Shown here in pieces: positions 1 through 15,283 of a stretch of 64,000 nucleotides of DNA. Each line of letters starts with the position of its first letter. Position 1 is the stretch's first letter. The notes beneath the pieces were generated by a model that did not search any database, had not been told where the DNA came from, and saw nothing but the letters and a program-made list of their open reading frames with translations. The translations under genes were made by a program, and so were the position numbers. The DNA comes from Saururus chinensis (lineage: Eukaryota > Streptophyta > Magnoliopsida > Piperales > Saururaceae), in assembly GCA_035235625.1 (NCBI GenBank), contig CP141144.1:34718014-34782013 (forward strand), written 5' to 3'.

Positions 1-3000
1 CCAAAGAGGAAAGTGGATTAAGTTGTGTTTTCTAGCCCTAACCACCCCTAATATTTTGATTTTGCTCTTAATCCTTCTAATATTCATTTCCCCTAATTTG
101 ATTCTTGATTTCTTCTATTAAAATTCTTACTTTTATTTTTGATTTCAAACCCTAAATGGGCGATTTTAGTTTTTAACCAAAGAAAATCATATATCTACTT
201 ATTTTCAAGTTGATTTGAGCTCATTAGTAATTTTTAATTAAGTTTTAACAAAACTCTAACTTTTGGGTAGAAATTCTTGAGGATTGAAGTTTCTTCATAG
301 ATCCAAAGGCTTCATAGAGGTAAGGGGTTTCCTTTCTAAGAGGTTTTCTTCCTTAAAATGTCATTATCATTGGTATCTTTGAGTTTTTGATTCATATTGA
401 TGGGTAATGGTGATTTGTTAAAAACATGTGATTTATGGTTGTTTTTATATGTTTAAGCATGAAAAATGTTATATTTATCATAGTTTAGGCTTAAGTAATG
501 ATTATATGACGTTTCATGAAGTTTTAGTAATTTTTATTGATTTTTAGAAGAATTTTGGTTTGGTTTCATGAGGAAGAAAATGACTTTTTAGACAGTTCTG
601 TCCTGCCATTAGATTGCTAGTGTGCAGATCTAATGGTGAGCTGTTCAAAACTGCCCAAATAGCTCTCTGTTTTGGATTCATGACTATGTTTTGGATACTT
701 TTACATTGATTTTTTATCTCAAATATTTTTTAGGAATACATTAACATGTCTAGATTATATTACTAATTATTCATTTTTTTTAGAATAATATGTATTTATT
801 ATATTTTTTGAAATATGTGATATATAGTAAAATAGCTTTCTATTTCCATGTTAGAAGCATGTTTAGGGGTGAAAACATATGATTTTCGGTTCCTTCTTTT
901 TATGATGGATTGATATATGTGTTATGAGTGTGTTGTAAAAAATTTCAAGTTGCTTAGAGCACGATAAGTCAATGGCATAGTCTTAAATTTGAAGGTTGAT
1001 GATTCTGGCAGAACTGTGTAGTCTCATTAATTAAATCACAAATTTTATTCTTCGTACTTATTTTCATATGATATTTATTTATATCTAATTAAGCGTATAA
1101 TATAGGTCTCTGTAAATTTTCACATTGATTAGATTTTATTTGCTATTTTTCTAAAATGTATAATTTATATGTTGTGATTATGTTAAAACATCTACTTAAG
1201 CTAGTATGGGATAAATTAGTATTTGCGCAATTTTAAGTGAGATTTTGATGATTTCTTCATACTTACTCCATGATTTCAGTAGGTTGGACTATGTTGATGT
1301 AAATATATGCTGCACATGTTATATTAACTTTAGGTGAATCATGTATTCCACGTTTAGCTTAAGTATGGCTATGTCCATACTTGTCTAGGTCTAGCATGAT
1401 GTTATACTTGTCTTGAACTTGTATTTCGATGTTTTCATCACATTTACTTCATGATTCCAATAGGGAAGAACTATGATAAAATTATGGATGCACCCATCTA
1501 TGACATTGATTATAGTTTACTCATGTTTCAAATGTCTTGGCTTAGGTTTGCACACTATCATTTATGTACACTCTTGCGTAAATGTTTATAATGTTATTAG
1601 ACACAAATAGACCATGTTTCATGCACATGTGGATGGATTGGAGCATGTTTACTTATACTTATACTCGTTTACCATTTGCTCACGTATATATCATGTAGCA
1701 TGCATCACGAAAATGATTTATAAATAAGGATTACTCATGATTATCAGTGATTGATCGATTGGATGAAATTGGGTGACATTGGATGTCGGATTAAATCGTT
1801 TGAAGGTGTATTGAATCGGTTTTGAGTTTGAAAGGACATGAATTTACTTTAATTTCCTTTGAAAACATGGTGCATCCCCGGGTTGAGATGAGCTAATTGC
1901 GGTATGAGTTTATTTATTAAGTTATTTGGACCCTAAGAATCTAGGATTGTATGTTCATGTGCACCGACTTACTATGTGCTCTAGTTTTTCTTTGTTGAAT
2001 TCACTCTCCCCATAGGATACTGCCCTTGGCAACCACACTACCATAGTTTTCCTTTTGTAGGAATTTGGACATTCCCTGTAAGGTTTGTCCTTAGCGAGCA
2101 AATTGCTCTAGTTTTCTTTCTTGGAATTCAGACCTTCATTTTTAAGGATTGTCCTTGGTGAGCAGAGGGGTACCTTCCCAGTTAGGGAACCTACCCAACA
2201 CTCTAGTTTCCTTCGTGGAATTTGGACCTTCCCTGCAAGGGATTTTCCTTGGCGAACCGGTTGATTGTTTTTTCTCAATTGCGATACATTCATCATTGAT
2301 TTGTTGCACATGTATGGAAGATAATGCTCATTTACATACGTTGTGTAGGAAGAATGAAGCTTATTTTAAACATGTGATTATGATCTGATTTGCGTGATTA
2401 TGCATGTGTAGTTGATACACTTGGTGTTGCATGGTGAATGTTTTTGAAAAATGATTCATGCAGGATGAGATTATGATAATGATATTTCATATGTCTACAC
2501 ATGAGGTGTTTATGTATTATGAGCTATATTTGAACCCATTATGCACAAGTGGCATGAAATGTGTTTATGGAATGTAGGTTATAGCATGATATGCAAGTGG
2601 TATGGATATGTGTTAATGACATATGCTATGTATATAATGATATGCAAGTAGCATGACCATGTGTTGATGAGTTATGCTATAGATAGCATGACATGCAGGT
2701 GGCATGAGTAGATGCTTATAGAATGTAAAGATGCCATGATGCACAACTAGCACTGGTTTATGTAATTATACCATGTTAAATGGGCATAGTGATTGGCTAT
2801 ATAATGAATGTTGTGATTGTTCATGCTTGTGTTGTCATTATGAATTAACTTTCCATATTAAAAACCTTTGTTGAGCTTGTGGCTCACCACTCTTTTGTTT
2901 GTGTTCTGTTTTGGGGTTGCATGTCATGCAGGTTATTCGGATGGGCTCTATATGGAGCATGTGGATGGCACTGATCATTGAGAGGGAATACATAGAGATA

Positions 3001-3095
3001 ACAAGTTTTATGATAGCTTTTGTAGCATGTTGTGTTGAGATCTGTGTATACTTGACTATAGTTTTTGCATCATGCCTCATCATATGTCTACACAC
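1..3095 (+). repeat. Family A long repeat, forward copy 1 (start cut by window edge)
   Basis: AT-rich non-coding DNA that aligns by eye with 7,558-10,520. Shared landmarks are a leader beginning near CCAAAGAGGAAA, the stretch TTATTTGGACCCTAA near 1,920, a block of short repeats built on CTAGTTTTCCTTTG and TTGTCCTTGGCGAGCA (1,980-2,280), diverged repeats around GATATGCAAGTGGCATG (2,580-2,720), and GCTTGTGGCTCACC near 2,875. Identity looks like about 75-80%. No ORF of note lies in it. Length, AT richness, TATA-type leader and the GCTTGTGGCTCACCCC block resemble long LTRs of Tekay/Del-type Ty3/gypsy elements, but no internal coding domain was found, so the class is inferred. It is a fossil repeat. 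Confidence 0.7.
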
Positions 3096-3099
3096 TTGT

Positions 3100-5490
3100 G
3101 CATTCAATGGACATATCCATACACATCCTGCATGATCAGATTTCACAATCCATACACATCCTACATGATCAAGTATCATAATTCATACATATCCTACATG
3201 ATCAAATCTAATAATTTGTACACACCCTGCATGATTAAGTGTCATAATCCATACACAAATGTGTAAATATAAGCATCATTATCCCTACATATAACATAAA
3301 TAAATGAGTATTATAATTTATACACAACATGTGCAAATACCATGATGAATATCTCATGATAGAGAAATCAACTTGCTCACCCTAGCTAAAGCCGGAGCAG
3401 ACTTGCTCACCCTAAAAATCCTAAAAAGGAAGACCTACGTAGTTTGGCAAATCCTGTAGAGCTGAAGTGCCCCTAGTTTGCCGATGCACATGGACAAACC
3501 ACCCTTGATTATCAGTCTAGAAGTATCTCAATAGTTTATCTCATTATAGCATTCCGTTCTTCTCATCGTGGGAAGAAACCTACCCTTGAAGATACGTAAA
3601 ACCCTATCCAATTGATGTAAAACCCTCCCTTTTGGATGTAAGACTGATTTGATAAATATCCGATGTGGCTAATATAGAAAATTTGTAACAATCAGCTAAT
3701 CACTATCAAACACTATTAATTATGACTTAACAAATCATTTTCATAATATATACAATATAATACATGCATGAACAATGTTAGGAATATACAAGCATAAGTA
3801 ATCATACCCTAATCAGTCCTAATATGCATGAAAAATGTTCCATACGTAGCAAATGAGATCATGTAAGCATAAGTATAAACATTCATGGTCATGTTTAGAA
3901 ATAAACTAAAATATGTGGAACATGGTTCATACATAAATAATTTAGCATGTGTATGCATTCATACTTCAACACGATTATATTATATTGGTAATATGAAATG
4001 AACATGAAAAATTATCAAAATCTAACTTAAAATTAAGCATATACTCATTTATCCCCATACTTGCTTAAGTAGATGATTTAGCATAATCATAACATATAAC
4101 ATGTACATTTTAGAGAAAATAGCAAACTTCAATCAATGTGAAAATTTATAGAAACCTACATCATAGTCTTAATTAAATATAAATAAATCCAATATAAAAA
4201 TAACTACAAAAATATTTTTTATTATTTAATTAATGAGACTGTGTAGTTTTGCTAGAACTATCGACCTTCAAATTAATGACTATGACATTAATTTACCATG
4301 CGCCAAATGACTTGAATTTTTTGCAGCATGCTCATAACACGTATATCAATCCATCAAAAAAATAAGAAACCAAAAATTATAACTTTTCATCCCTAAACAC
4401 ACTTCTAAACACGGAAATAGAAAATTGTAATATTGTACAGTGAGTATCCCAGAATATATAATAAATACATAATATTCTAAAAAAAAATTCAAATAATTAA
4501 GAATATGATCTAGACATGATAATATACTTTCATAAAAATTTGAGAGTAAAACTCAAAGTAAAAGTATGTGACTAAAACCGATTCAAGTCATATATCCATT
4601 CTTTAAGAACATGTTTCACCCAAAAAAATATGGTATTAATGTACGTAAAACCTCAGCAAACAAAAAACCCCTTACCTCAAATAAGATTGTAGACCCTTGA
4701 TTTTTCTCCAAAGCTCAAGGAAACCCTACCCAACAAATTAGGTCACATTAGCCCTAAGCAAAAATCTAACCTTTCCAACAAAAAGAGACTCAAAACCACT
4801 AATAGATGATAGATCTAGAATCCACTTGTGCCCAAAATAAAAATCGCAATATTAGAAGCAATAAATCTAAATCTAGGATGATGGGTAAAAGAATGAAATT
4901 AACAAGAAGAAAACCCAGAATCCCATTTGAGTGGAAAAGAACATGAGATTTTAGGGTGAAAATCAAAAGAAACATTGAAGGATTAGAGAGATTATACCTT
5001 AGATTAAGATTTTCCTTCTTTAGATGGGGGTAGAGCTCTCCAAGGCCTCTCAATCTCAACCCACTATAAATGGAGAAATGGCTAGGGGTTTCTATTTATA
5101 GGTAGGTCAAGTTAGTAGGCTAGAAATGAGCCTAATAAGGAAATAAGTAAACTCACTTGTATGCAAATGGACCCAAAAACAAACTTGACATGGCCCAAGC
5201 CCATTTAATGTGTCATGGTCGGCAGCCTAAGAAGTTGGCACGTCACCCCAAATGGATGTGGGTCCTAGGTTGGGGCCCACTTCCTTAATTAAAGAATTAC
5301 ATGACAAAAATGATGTCAATTAGTGTAGCACTTGGTGAATTAGGCTAGACACTAATATTTTTCAACTAAAAATCAAAATAAACCCAAGAAAATTCATAAT
5401 TAAACCAATCCATCACACAAAAATTAAAACAAACTTAAAAAGTAAAACTGTACACTAACCAAAAATAATAAAACTTGCAAATCTTACTGC
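3100..5490 (-). repeat. Family A long repeat, reverse copy
   Basis: Reverse complement of the family A sequence. It carries the opposite-strand versions of the TTGTCCTTGG repeats (3,370-3,480), of the region around 1,000-1,040 (4,230-4,260), of the leader (4,960-5,060) and of the GGGCCCCA block (5,225-5,285). With the copy at 1-3,095 it forms a large imperfect inverted repeat. Its left part (3,113-3,270) holds a roughly 36-bp tandem motif, CATACACATCCTACATGATC, repeated about four times. No gene is visible. Confidence 0.65.
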
Positions 5491-5599
5491 TTGTGTCCAT
5501 AAGTCCTTGTAAACCTTTGCTTCATGGTGTGGATGAAGTTGGGCATTGACTTTAGGAAAAGTCTGAAGTCAAGTTGTCTGGTAGATTTCCTTTTAATTG

Positions 5600-6560
5600 G
5601 GTGAATATGTTTGTTGGCTGGTTTGATTTGATTTTTGGGGTTATGGGTTAGTTCATTATAAATTTTGTAAGGTTTAATTTAATTTTAAGACTATTATTGT
5701 CAAGTTTGATTTACCAAATTTTTTACCAATTTAAAGGCATTTTCTTGTTATTTTTCCTTGGTGAAGGGAGCGGGCTGAACCATAGAACCCACATTCATTT
5801 GGGATGGTGTGCAACTCATTTTAGCCTCTAACCTTCTATTGATTTGTCTAAGTGGTTTGGGTTATGATTAAATTTATTTGTGAGTCAAAAATACCCTTAA
5901 CTAGCCACTTATAGTGTTTTTACCTATTTTTCAACCCAATAATTCAATTCTCAACCTAAAACCCATACTATAAAAGGAAAAAATCTTTTGCTAAATGGGA
6001 AAGGACTGAGAATAGGGTAGCTGTAAGGACTCTCAACTTAAACCGGTCTACATTTAATTTTATTTATTAATTAATGGTTATTGTGTGGTTTAAGCCTTTT
6101 TTTATTAAATTCGGTGGTTTTCATAAATAAATGGTATTTCTAAATATTTTAATTAAAATCAACTTCACATTTATGAATTTTAAGTGAAATTGGGTCGAAT
6201 CTGAATTTTTGGAAATTTTTTAATTTTTTTCAAAATTTCTAAAAATTAGGGTTTGGCGGGACCCCCTGTGGGCCCCACCGAAAAATTTTGGGTTTTTAGT
6301 CCAAAACATCCTAAACATCAAAAGAAGTCATTAATAAAAAATTAAAATTTTTTTGGTCTTAATTAAAGCTCAAATTACTATAATACATATTTTTAGTTAA
6401 AAATCCTATTTATACCCTAAGTTTTAATTAGGTATACCCTATTCCTTCTTATAAAAAGAATGAGGATGAGCCATTTTCAAATTAGGAATAGGTTGTGTAA
6501 GGGTGTTTGGAGCATAATCCCTAATTAGGCCAAAAGATGAAGTGATTAGTGGTATGTTCT
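5600..6560 (+). repeat. Two partial forward copies of the family A start region
   Basis: 5,600-6,021 and 6,022-6,560 each resemble 7,057-7,540: a T-rich lead-in, a block with GGGACCCC or GGGCCCCAC, then a TATAAAAGGA or TATAAAAAGA box followed by a leader. The second begins TGTAAGGACTCTCAAC at 6,022, as an LTR start would, and matches TGTAAGATCTCTAAC at 7,057. The two lie head to tail. No coding sequence was seen. Confidence 0.5.
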
Positions 6561-6569
6561 TCCCTTATC

Positions 6570-7056
6570 CATGCTATAGTTCGTCACACATATACATATC
6601 ACCTGTAATTATAGGAATTCTCAAATAACATTCACATCCCACATGATCTAATATCAATATACACTTCTTGTATAATTACATCTCAATATACACATTCACC
6701 CTGCATAATCAAGTGTATCACCACATCTCATCCTACATATTTAAGCATAACCATTCCAAAATACTATGTGTATATAAGCATCATTCTCCCTACACAACCT
6801 GTGTCAATTAGTGTTATATTTCATACACATGCATCATACATTGGTGAATGTCTCACAATTGAGAAAAACAATCAAACCTGCTTGCACAGACAATCCCTTA
6901 CGGGGAAGGTTCGAATTACTAGAAAGGAAACCTAGAGCAGCTTCGGTAAGTTCCCTAACTTGGAAGATACCCCGTGCTCACTTAGGACAATCCTTGCAGG
7001 AAGATCCGAATTTCTAAAAAGGAAAACTAGAACAATTCCTGCTCACCCAGAACAAT
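6570..7056 (-). repeat. Family A tail fragment, reverse
   Basis: Contains CACATCCCACATGATC-type repeats (6,625-6,790), like those at 3,113-3,270, and the reverse form of the TTGTCCTTGG / CTAGTTTTCC repeats (6,880-7,045). It abuts the forward copy that starts at 7,057. Non-coding. Confidence 0.5.
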
Positions 7057-8157
7057 TGTAAGATCTCTAACTTTAACCTGGTTTAATTTTAATTTAATTG
7101 TATGTTATTGTGTGGTTTTGCTTAAATGTGCCAGTTTAACTTGATTTTGGGGTTAAGGGAGTAATTATAGTTTTAACAAAGTTTAATTTCATTTTTTGTA
7201 AGTTTTAATATCAAACTTGATTTATCTTATTTTTAGGGATTATATGGGATTTTATGGAATTTTTTTTATTAATTAAGGGTGTGGACCCCACCGTGGGCCC
7301 TACATCCACGATTTGACGGCGTGTATCCCACATGACCTTAAACTCCAATTATTTTATTTAAATAAGTTTTAGAGTTTTTAAATTCATTTTTAGCCCTATA
7401 ATGATCCAAATTAGCCACTTAGGGCTTTTTAATTCATATTTACGGCCCAACAGTTTATATTTATAACCCAACAATTTACTATATAAGAAAAACCCTAGCC
7501 CATTTCTCAATTGGGAAATAGTTGTGCTAGGAGGCAAGGTGGTGCCTTAACCCCATTGACCAAAGAGGAAAATTCAATTTAGGTGAGTTTTTAGCCATAA
7601 TCTTCCGGATTTTTTCTTAATCTCTCTTATCTCCACTTTCCCCCAAATGAATTTTTTGATTTATTTCATTAAAAATATTATTTTTAATTTCAATTACAAA
7701 CACTAAAAGGGGGACTTTCGTTTTTAATCAAAGGAAATCATAGATCTACTTGTTTTCAAGGTTATTTAAGCTTAATAGTCAATTTTGATTAAGTAATAAT
7801 CAAAACCGTATTTTTGGGTAGGGTTTCTTGAGGAGTAGAGCTTCATTTTCAATCTAAGGACTTCTTGAAGGTAAGGGGTTTTCATCTTATGTAGTTTTAT
7901 GCTTTGAATTTCATGTTTGAATGGTTAAAGTGGGTTTTTGCTTTATTTATGTGCTTTAATGGTGGATAATTAAAAGCATATCATTTATATTGATTTTCTT
8001 GTGATTAAGCTTAAGAACCATGTTTTAGGTTTACATTTTGATATCATAAAGTTTTGGGGTGATTTTAGAATTTTTTTAGCATTTTTAGGTATTTTCGGTT
8101 TGATTTTCATGATGTTGAAGACGAACAATAAATTGGGCACAAAGTGAATTGTTAAGA

Positions 8158-8262
8158 GCATTCGAATGGCCCAATAGGCATTCAAATGGCCTACTGCTCA
8201 AATGGCCTGTTTGGCCGATCAAATAGCCTGGCGTTCGAACAACCCAACAGGGCTGTATGAAT
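8158..8262 (+). repeat. Short array of ATTCGAATGGCC-like units
   Basis: Five to seven diverged units of about 16-25 bp built on (G/C)ATTCGAATGGCC or CAAATGGCC. Related arrays occur at 11,697-11,745 (reverse copy) and 12,770-12,830 (forward fragment). The matching place in copy 1 (about 590-660) lacks it, so it marks a subfamily. Confidence 0.55.
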
Positions 8263-9599
8263 GGCCAAATAATAATTTTTGCCATTCTTGCATATTTTGG
8301 CCATTTCTTGTTCTCTCTCCATAGATCTAATTTCTTATGATTAAAATGAGTTATTATTACCTATAAATGTTGCTGTGATTGCATGAAGACCGTCTTGGAA
8401 TTTATGATAGCTCAAGCATGATTTAGGCTATATTTGTCTAATTTTAACATGATATTATACTTGTCTTAAATTCATGTTTGATGGCTACTTTATGATTTCT
8501 TCATGATTATAGTAGGTTTAACTATGATGATGTATATATATGCTTGCACATGCTATATTAATTTTAGGTGAATCATGTTCCCATATTCTAGCATTAAGAA
8601 TAGTGATTTTTATAATTGTCTAAGTCTAGCATGATGTAATACTTGTCTTGAACTTGTATTGTCGATGTTGTTATCATATTTACTCCATGATTCCAGTAAT
8701 GTAGGACTATGATAAATTATGGATGCTTGCTTATCCAACCTTGATTTTAGCTTGATCATGTTTTAGCTTAGGTTGGAACGCTATTATTTATGTACACTCT
8801 TGTGTCGAGGTTTAAGATGTTAGTGGACACAATGGATCATGTTTCATGTACATGTGGATTGATTTGAGCATGTTTTACTCATACTTAGACTTGTTTAGCA
8901 TTTGCTCACGTATATATAATGTGTCATACATCATGAAAATAATTTATAAATAAGGATTAATTATATTTATTAGTGATTAATTGATTGGATGACATTGAAT
9001 ATCGGATTATATTGTTCAAAGACTTATGAATCATTTTTTAGTTCAAAAGGACATGATTTCATTTTGGGTTCATTTGAGAACATGGTGCCTCCCCGGGTTG
9101 AAATGAGTTAATTGTGGTATAAATTTATTTGTTAAGTTATTTGGACCCTAAAAATCTAATATGGTATGTCCGTGTGCACTGGCTTACCATGTGCTCTAGT
9201 TTTTCTTTGTAGAATTCATACTCTCCCCCACAAGAGATTGTCCTTGTCAAGCACATTGCCCTAGTTTTCCTTTGTAGAATTTGGATATTCCCTGTCAGGT
9301 TTGTCTATGGCGGGCAGATTGCCTTAGTTTTCCTTTGTGGAATTCGGACTTTCATTCTAAGAATTGTCCTTGGTGTCACGCAAGGGGTACCTTCCCAATT
9401 AGGGAACTTACCAAGGATCCCAACACTCTAGTTTTCCTTCATAGAATTTAGAACTTCCCAGCAAAGGATTGTCCATGGCGAGTGGTTTAATTGTTTTTCT
9501 CAATTATGAGATATTCACCATCAATTGTTACATGTGTATGGATTCTAATGTTCATTTACACAAGTTGTGTATGAAGAATGATGCTTATGTTATACATGT

Positions 9600-9800
9600 G
9601 AATATGGTATAAATTAGCATGATATGGAGGATGGTGTGTTTGAGACACTTGATTTGCAGGGTGAATGTTTTACTTTGAGAAATATATATGCATGACATGT
9701 GAATATGGTATAAATTAGCATGATATGGAGGATGGTGTGTTTGAGACACTTGATTTGCAGGGTGAATGTTTTACTTTGAGAAATATATATGCATGATATA
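9600..9800 (+). repeat. 101-bp tandem duplication
   Basis: The unit starting GAATATGGTATAAATTAGCA at 9,600 repeats at 9,701 and is essentially identical for about 96 bases; the copies then differ at GCATGACATG versus GCATGATATA. This is a recent local duplication inside family A copy 2. Confidence 0.9.
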
Positions 9801-10799
9801 TTTATGTTGAAAAGTTATTCATACAGGATGTGATTATGATTCTAAATTTTATATGTTTACGCATGAGGTTTTCATGTGATAATGAAATATATTATGTATA
9901 GTATGATATACAGGTGGCATGGACATGTGATGATAAGATAGTATGGATTACAATATGATATGCAGGTAGCATGACTATGTGATGATGACATATGTTAGAT
10001 ATAACATGATATGTTGGCAACATGAATATATGATAATGTGATATGTCATATAGCATGATATACAAGCGACATGAAAATGTATTGATGAGATATAACATAA
10101 CATGATATGCAAGTGGTATAAATGTGTTGATGAGATATGCTATAGCTAGTATGACATTCATGTGGCATGTGTAGATACTTATGAATTGTAAATTATGACA
10201 TCAATGCATAGATTTATGTAGATATCCTATGAGGAATGGGCATTGTGGTTGATTATGTGATGAATATTATATGTTTATACATGTGTTGTCATTTTGGATT
10301 TACTTCCATATTTAAAACCCTTACTAAGCTTGTGGCTCACCCCTCTTTGTTGTGTATTATTTTGGGGTTGCATGTCATGCCATGCAGGCCTTTCTGATGG
10401 GCTATATGTGGAGTGTGTGGTTGGCAATGATCCTTAAGAGGGGTTGCTTAGAGATTATGAGTTTTATGATTTTTTATTGCATGTTGTGTTGAGACGTTTA
10501 TATACTTAATTATAATTCACACTTTATTAGCCAATGTTGGCCTAAACTTTTATTAGCCATTGGGGGCTTAAACTTATACTTTAGCCATGTGTGGGCTGTT
10601 TAAGACTAAGTATGTGGGTATGTGTGTGGATTAATATTTAATTAGTAGTTATTTTATTTCCCATTTTACTTTTGTATAAAGGGTACATGTGTAACTCCGT
10701 AGTGTTCTACGCAATGATGGGTTGAGTATTTTGCAATCCAACAATACTTCGTCATACCGTGTGTCGCTTCTTCCTTGGACCGGGTTTGGCTCGAGGGAT

Positions 10800-12741
<1,942 letters not shown>

Positions 12742-13140
12742 TAGTTTTGACTGTTTGAGTGAACTAGTAGGCTGTTCGAATGGCTAGGCGTTCGAATGGG
12801 CTACATGGTCGTTCTAATGACCAAACGACAATTTGGGGAAATTGGCCATTTTTGTAAATTTTCGATAATTTCTTGTTCTTTTCTTATGATTCTAATTTTC
12901 TATGACTATGATTCTAATTCTTAATTTTTATTTTTTTATGAATACTTATAATTGTCACCTTAATTGCATACAAACCTTCTTTGGATCATTATTTAGTTGA
13001 TGAATGAAAATGACATACTTGTCTAGGTTTAACATGATGTTCTATTTGTTTTAAATCTGTATTTTGATGATTTCTTCATATTTACTCCATGATTCCAGTA
13101 AGTTACAATCACGATGAATTATGGATACTTGCATAAATCA
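12742..13140 (+). repeat. Family A fragment, forward
   Basis: Matches about 8,140-8,740 of copy 2: the GTTCGAATGGC units (12,770-12,830), a GGCCATTTTTG stretch, TTTAACATGATGTT, and TACTCCATGATTCCAGTAAG. It abuts the reverse copy at 12,741, a sharp change of orientation. Confidence 0.6.
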
Positions 13141-13321
13141 TATATTTTTTGTTAGAGGAAATAAATAATATCTCATGATAACTAAAACTATTTTTTATAA
13201 AACTTTACCCCTTCCATCTTGTATTAATAGTCTAAAATACAAAAGAATGATTCTATTGCCCCCAATAAAGACTCGGTGCCCCCCAAAGAATATTAAATGA
13301 GAAGTAATAGATTTTCTTTAA

Positions 13322-13491
13322 GGGGGGGATATAATTATTTAATATAAAATCAAAAGAAACTAAAACTAGTTTATTTGGTTTTTTAATCTTAATTGGTTGT
13401 ATTGAGTCGGGGGGGGGGGGTAAAATTATTTAATATAAAATCAAAATAAACTAAAACTAGTTTATTTGATTTTTTAATCCTAACCTATTGA
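13322..13491 (+). repeat. 91-bp tandem duplication with G-runs
   Basis: Two units about 91 bp apart, each starting with a G-run (G7, then G12 at 13,409-13,420) and containing ATTATTTAATATAAAATC and AACTAAAACTAGTTTATTTG. A related AACTAAAATTAGTTT motif lies at 44,700-44,750. Confidence 0.8.
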
Positions 13492-14340
13492 ACCATTTTT
13501 TTACTATGTTTATTAGTAATTTTTCTCTAAATATTGATAGACCACCAATTATAAAACTAAAAAATAATCACAAAGTAAAGTAACTCAAGCTCAACTCAAA
13601 CTTAAAATTAGAGTTTCATGCTAAAGCAGCTCATTAATACCTTTAAATTTTAGTAACAAAACTTAATGAAATAGAGGGTTTGTAATAGGTTTAGTGTTTT
13701 TTTTTGTGTTATGTTAATGAAAGTAATTAGTAAAATTTTGGTTTTTTTAAGTACTAGAAGTTTTCGACATCACATGATTTCCTTTTGGTGCTATGTGATT
13801 GTAGACTATTATATTAGAATTGCTATTGTTATTTAGATTGATTTTAGATTATCCAAGTTTAATGTCAAATTAAGTATCTAGGTATAGTAAAATATTTTTC
13901 CCTAATTCTATTCTTGGGTAGGGTTAGGTCCTATCTCGAGTAAGGTAAGGTAAAGTATGGTGATGGTTTTGTCTCCATGAGCCAAAGAGACAAGATATCA
14001 ATGAGAACTCGGTGAAAACTTGAAGATTTGATGTAAAATAATCTCGACCAATTAGGTAATCAAAATATATTTGTCTACACATATATTTTACAATCTAAAT
14101 ATATATTTTTATTTATAAATATAAATATTATTATTAAATAGTTATAAATTCAATATATAGCATAAATTATATAAAATAAGTAGAATATACAAAGATGATG
14201 TAGAATGAGAGTAAACATAATTAATATTTATCAAGAAAATCTAATGAGATATAAAATTTGAATACAGTAAACCTAATGAAATAAAATAAAAAATTAATTA
14301 AATAAAAATTTAATATTATATTAATATCTCATTTGTCTCC
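13492..14340. other. AT-rich intergenic stretch, nothing recognised
   Basis: No ORF, RNA gene or clear repeat structure. Composition turns more GC-rich after about 14,350, toward the promoter of the cyclase gene. Confidence 0.5.
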
Positions 14341-14349
14341 TACCTAGTT

Positions 14350-14750
14350 ATGATATGGAGATTTCGGCCATATCGTCGTAAACTATCTCGCAGATATTGT
14401 AACCGTGTCTTTACACGACCTCGAGCCCCCCGGGACAGATTTCGCCGAGATCACGCCGGCGAACCATGGGTATTGCTACCGTAGATTGATCCATTTCATA
14501 TCGGGTGGGGTCTGGTTTAGGAATCATTCGGTTCTATCTGAGGTTGGGTCGGTTACCCAAGATGCAGGGCACCACCGAACCCGAGTGAATATATAGGAAT
14601 TTGATGGCTGCCGTCGTCCCCACTCTATTACAGCCTCATTCCCCACCATTCTGGCAGCACCATCGAGGTCATATCGATCGTTTCTCCTGCAACAAACATC
14701 TCCTGTCCTCTAAGACTATTTTCTCCGCTAGAGCTTTCGGAAAAGAATAG
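14350..14750 (+). promoter_or_regulatory. Probable promoter and non-coding first exon of the guanylyl cyclase gene
   Basis: GC content rises sharply at about 14,350 compared with the AT-rich flank. A TATA-like GAATATATAGGAAT lies at 14,586-14,599. A strong 5' splice site (AG|GTGAAG) falls after 14,750. From here to the first recognisable coding exon there is a gap of about 500 bp that would be the leader intron; an acceptor such as GGCTTTAG ending at 15,270 would fit. A 48-codon ORF, 14,604-14,750, ends in TAG exactly at the splice site. It may be an upstream ORF if transcription starts before it, but the TATA position suggests a start near 14,620, inside it. Confidence 0.45.
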
Positions 14751-15283
14751 GTGAAGTTTCAAACTTTTGCACAATTTTCTATCTCTCAATTGGATTATAT
14801 GAAACAAACTTTTACACAGTTGCCGGTCTGTACTTTGTATTGATAATTCTGACTTTGTCTTAAGCTTTTCTTTATCTGAAATGATGTAAGCTGTTATTGG
14901 TTAATTATGTTATTTGGTTCTATAGGAGAAATGTGTTCAAGCAATCATTTTATACTTGAATTATTTCGAATTGGGTTCATGTCTGGTCAATCTTGGATGT
15001 TCATTTAGGTTCGACTGGTTAAGTCATTCTTGCGCTGTGCGCTGTGCTTCTTTGTATATTAATGTGAGTCTTTCCTGTAATAGAATTTTACCTATCATTA
15101 TGTCAATCAGCGTAATGAGTCCATTTTTGCGCTTAAGCTGTTCGTCATATGTACGTGCACATTACAGTCCCTTTTTTTTTTTCAATGTTTAAGAAAATGG
15201 GATGTGGCTGACTGTACATATCCATTATGTAGGATATGGAGCTTCTTTGAGTTGGCTTTAGTGTTTTGCTTTCCTGGACTTTG

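Larger units (their letters stand above)
7057..10690 (+). repeat. Family A long repeat, forward copy 2 (fullest copy)
   Basis: Begins TGTAAGATCTCTAAC at 7,057. It continues through a GTGGACCCCACCGTGGGCCC block (7,271), a TATATAAG box at 7,482 with a leader containing CCCTAGCC, the leader homologous to window position 1, a short array based on ATTCGAATGGCC (8,158-8,262), the TTGTCCTTGG repeats (9,190-9,480), and the GCTTGTGGCTCACCCC block (10,328). The start with TG, the TATA box and leader, and the length of about 3.6 kb fit a long LTR of a Ty3/gypsy chromovirus. The right end is not sharply defined, and no primer site or capsid-type coding sequence was recognised. Fossil repeat. Confidence 0.6.

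Noticed and set aside
2580-3340. Regular spaced repeats as a CRISPR-like array
   Set aside because: Units are diverged, spacers are not unique, and the context is plant repeat DNA.
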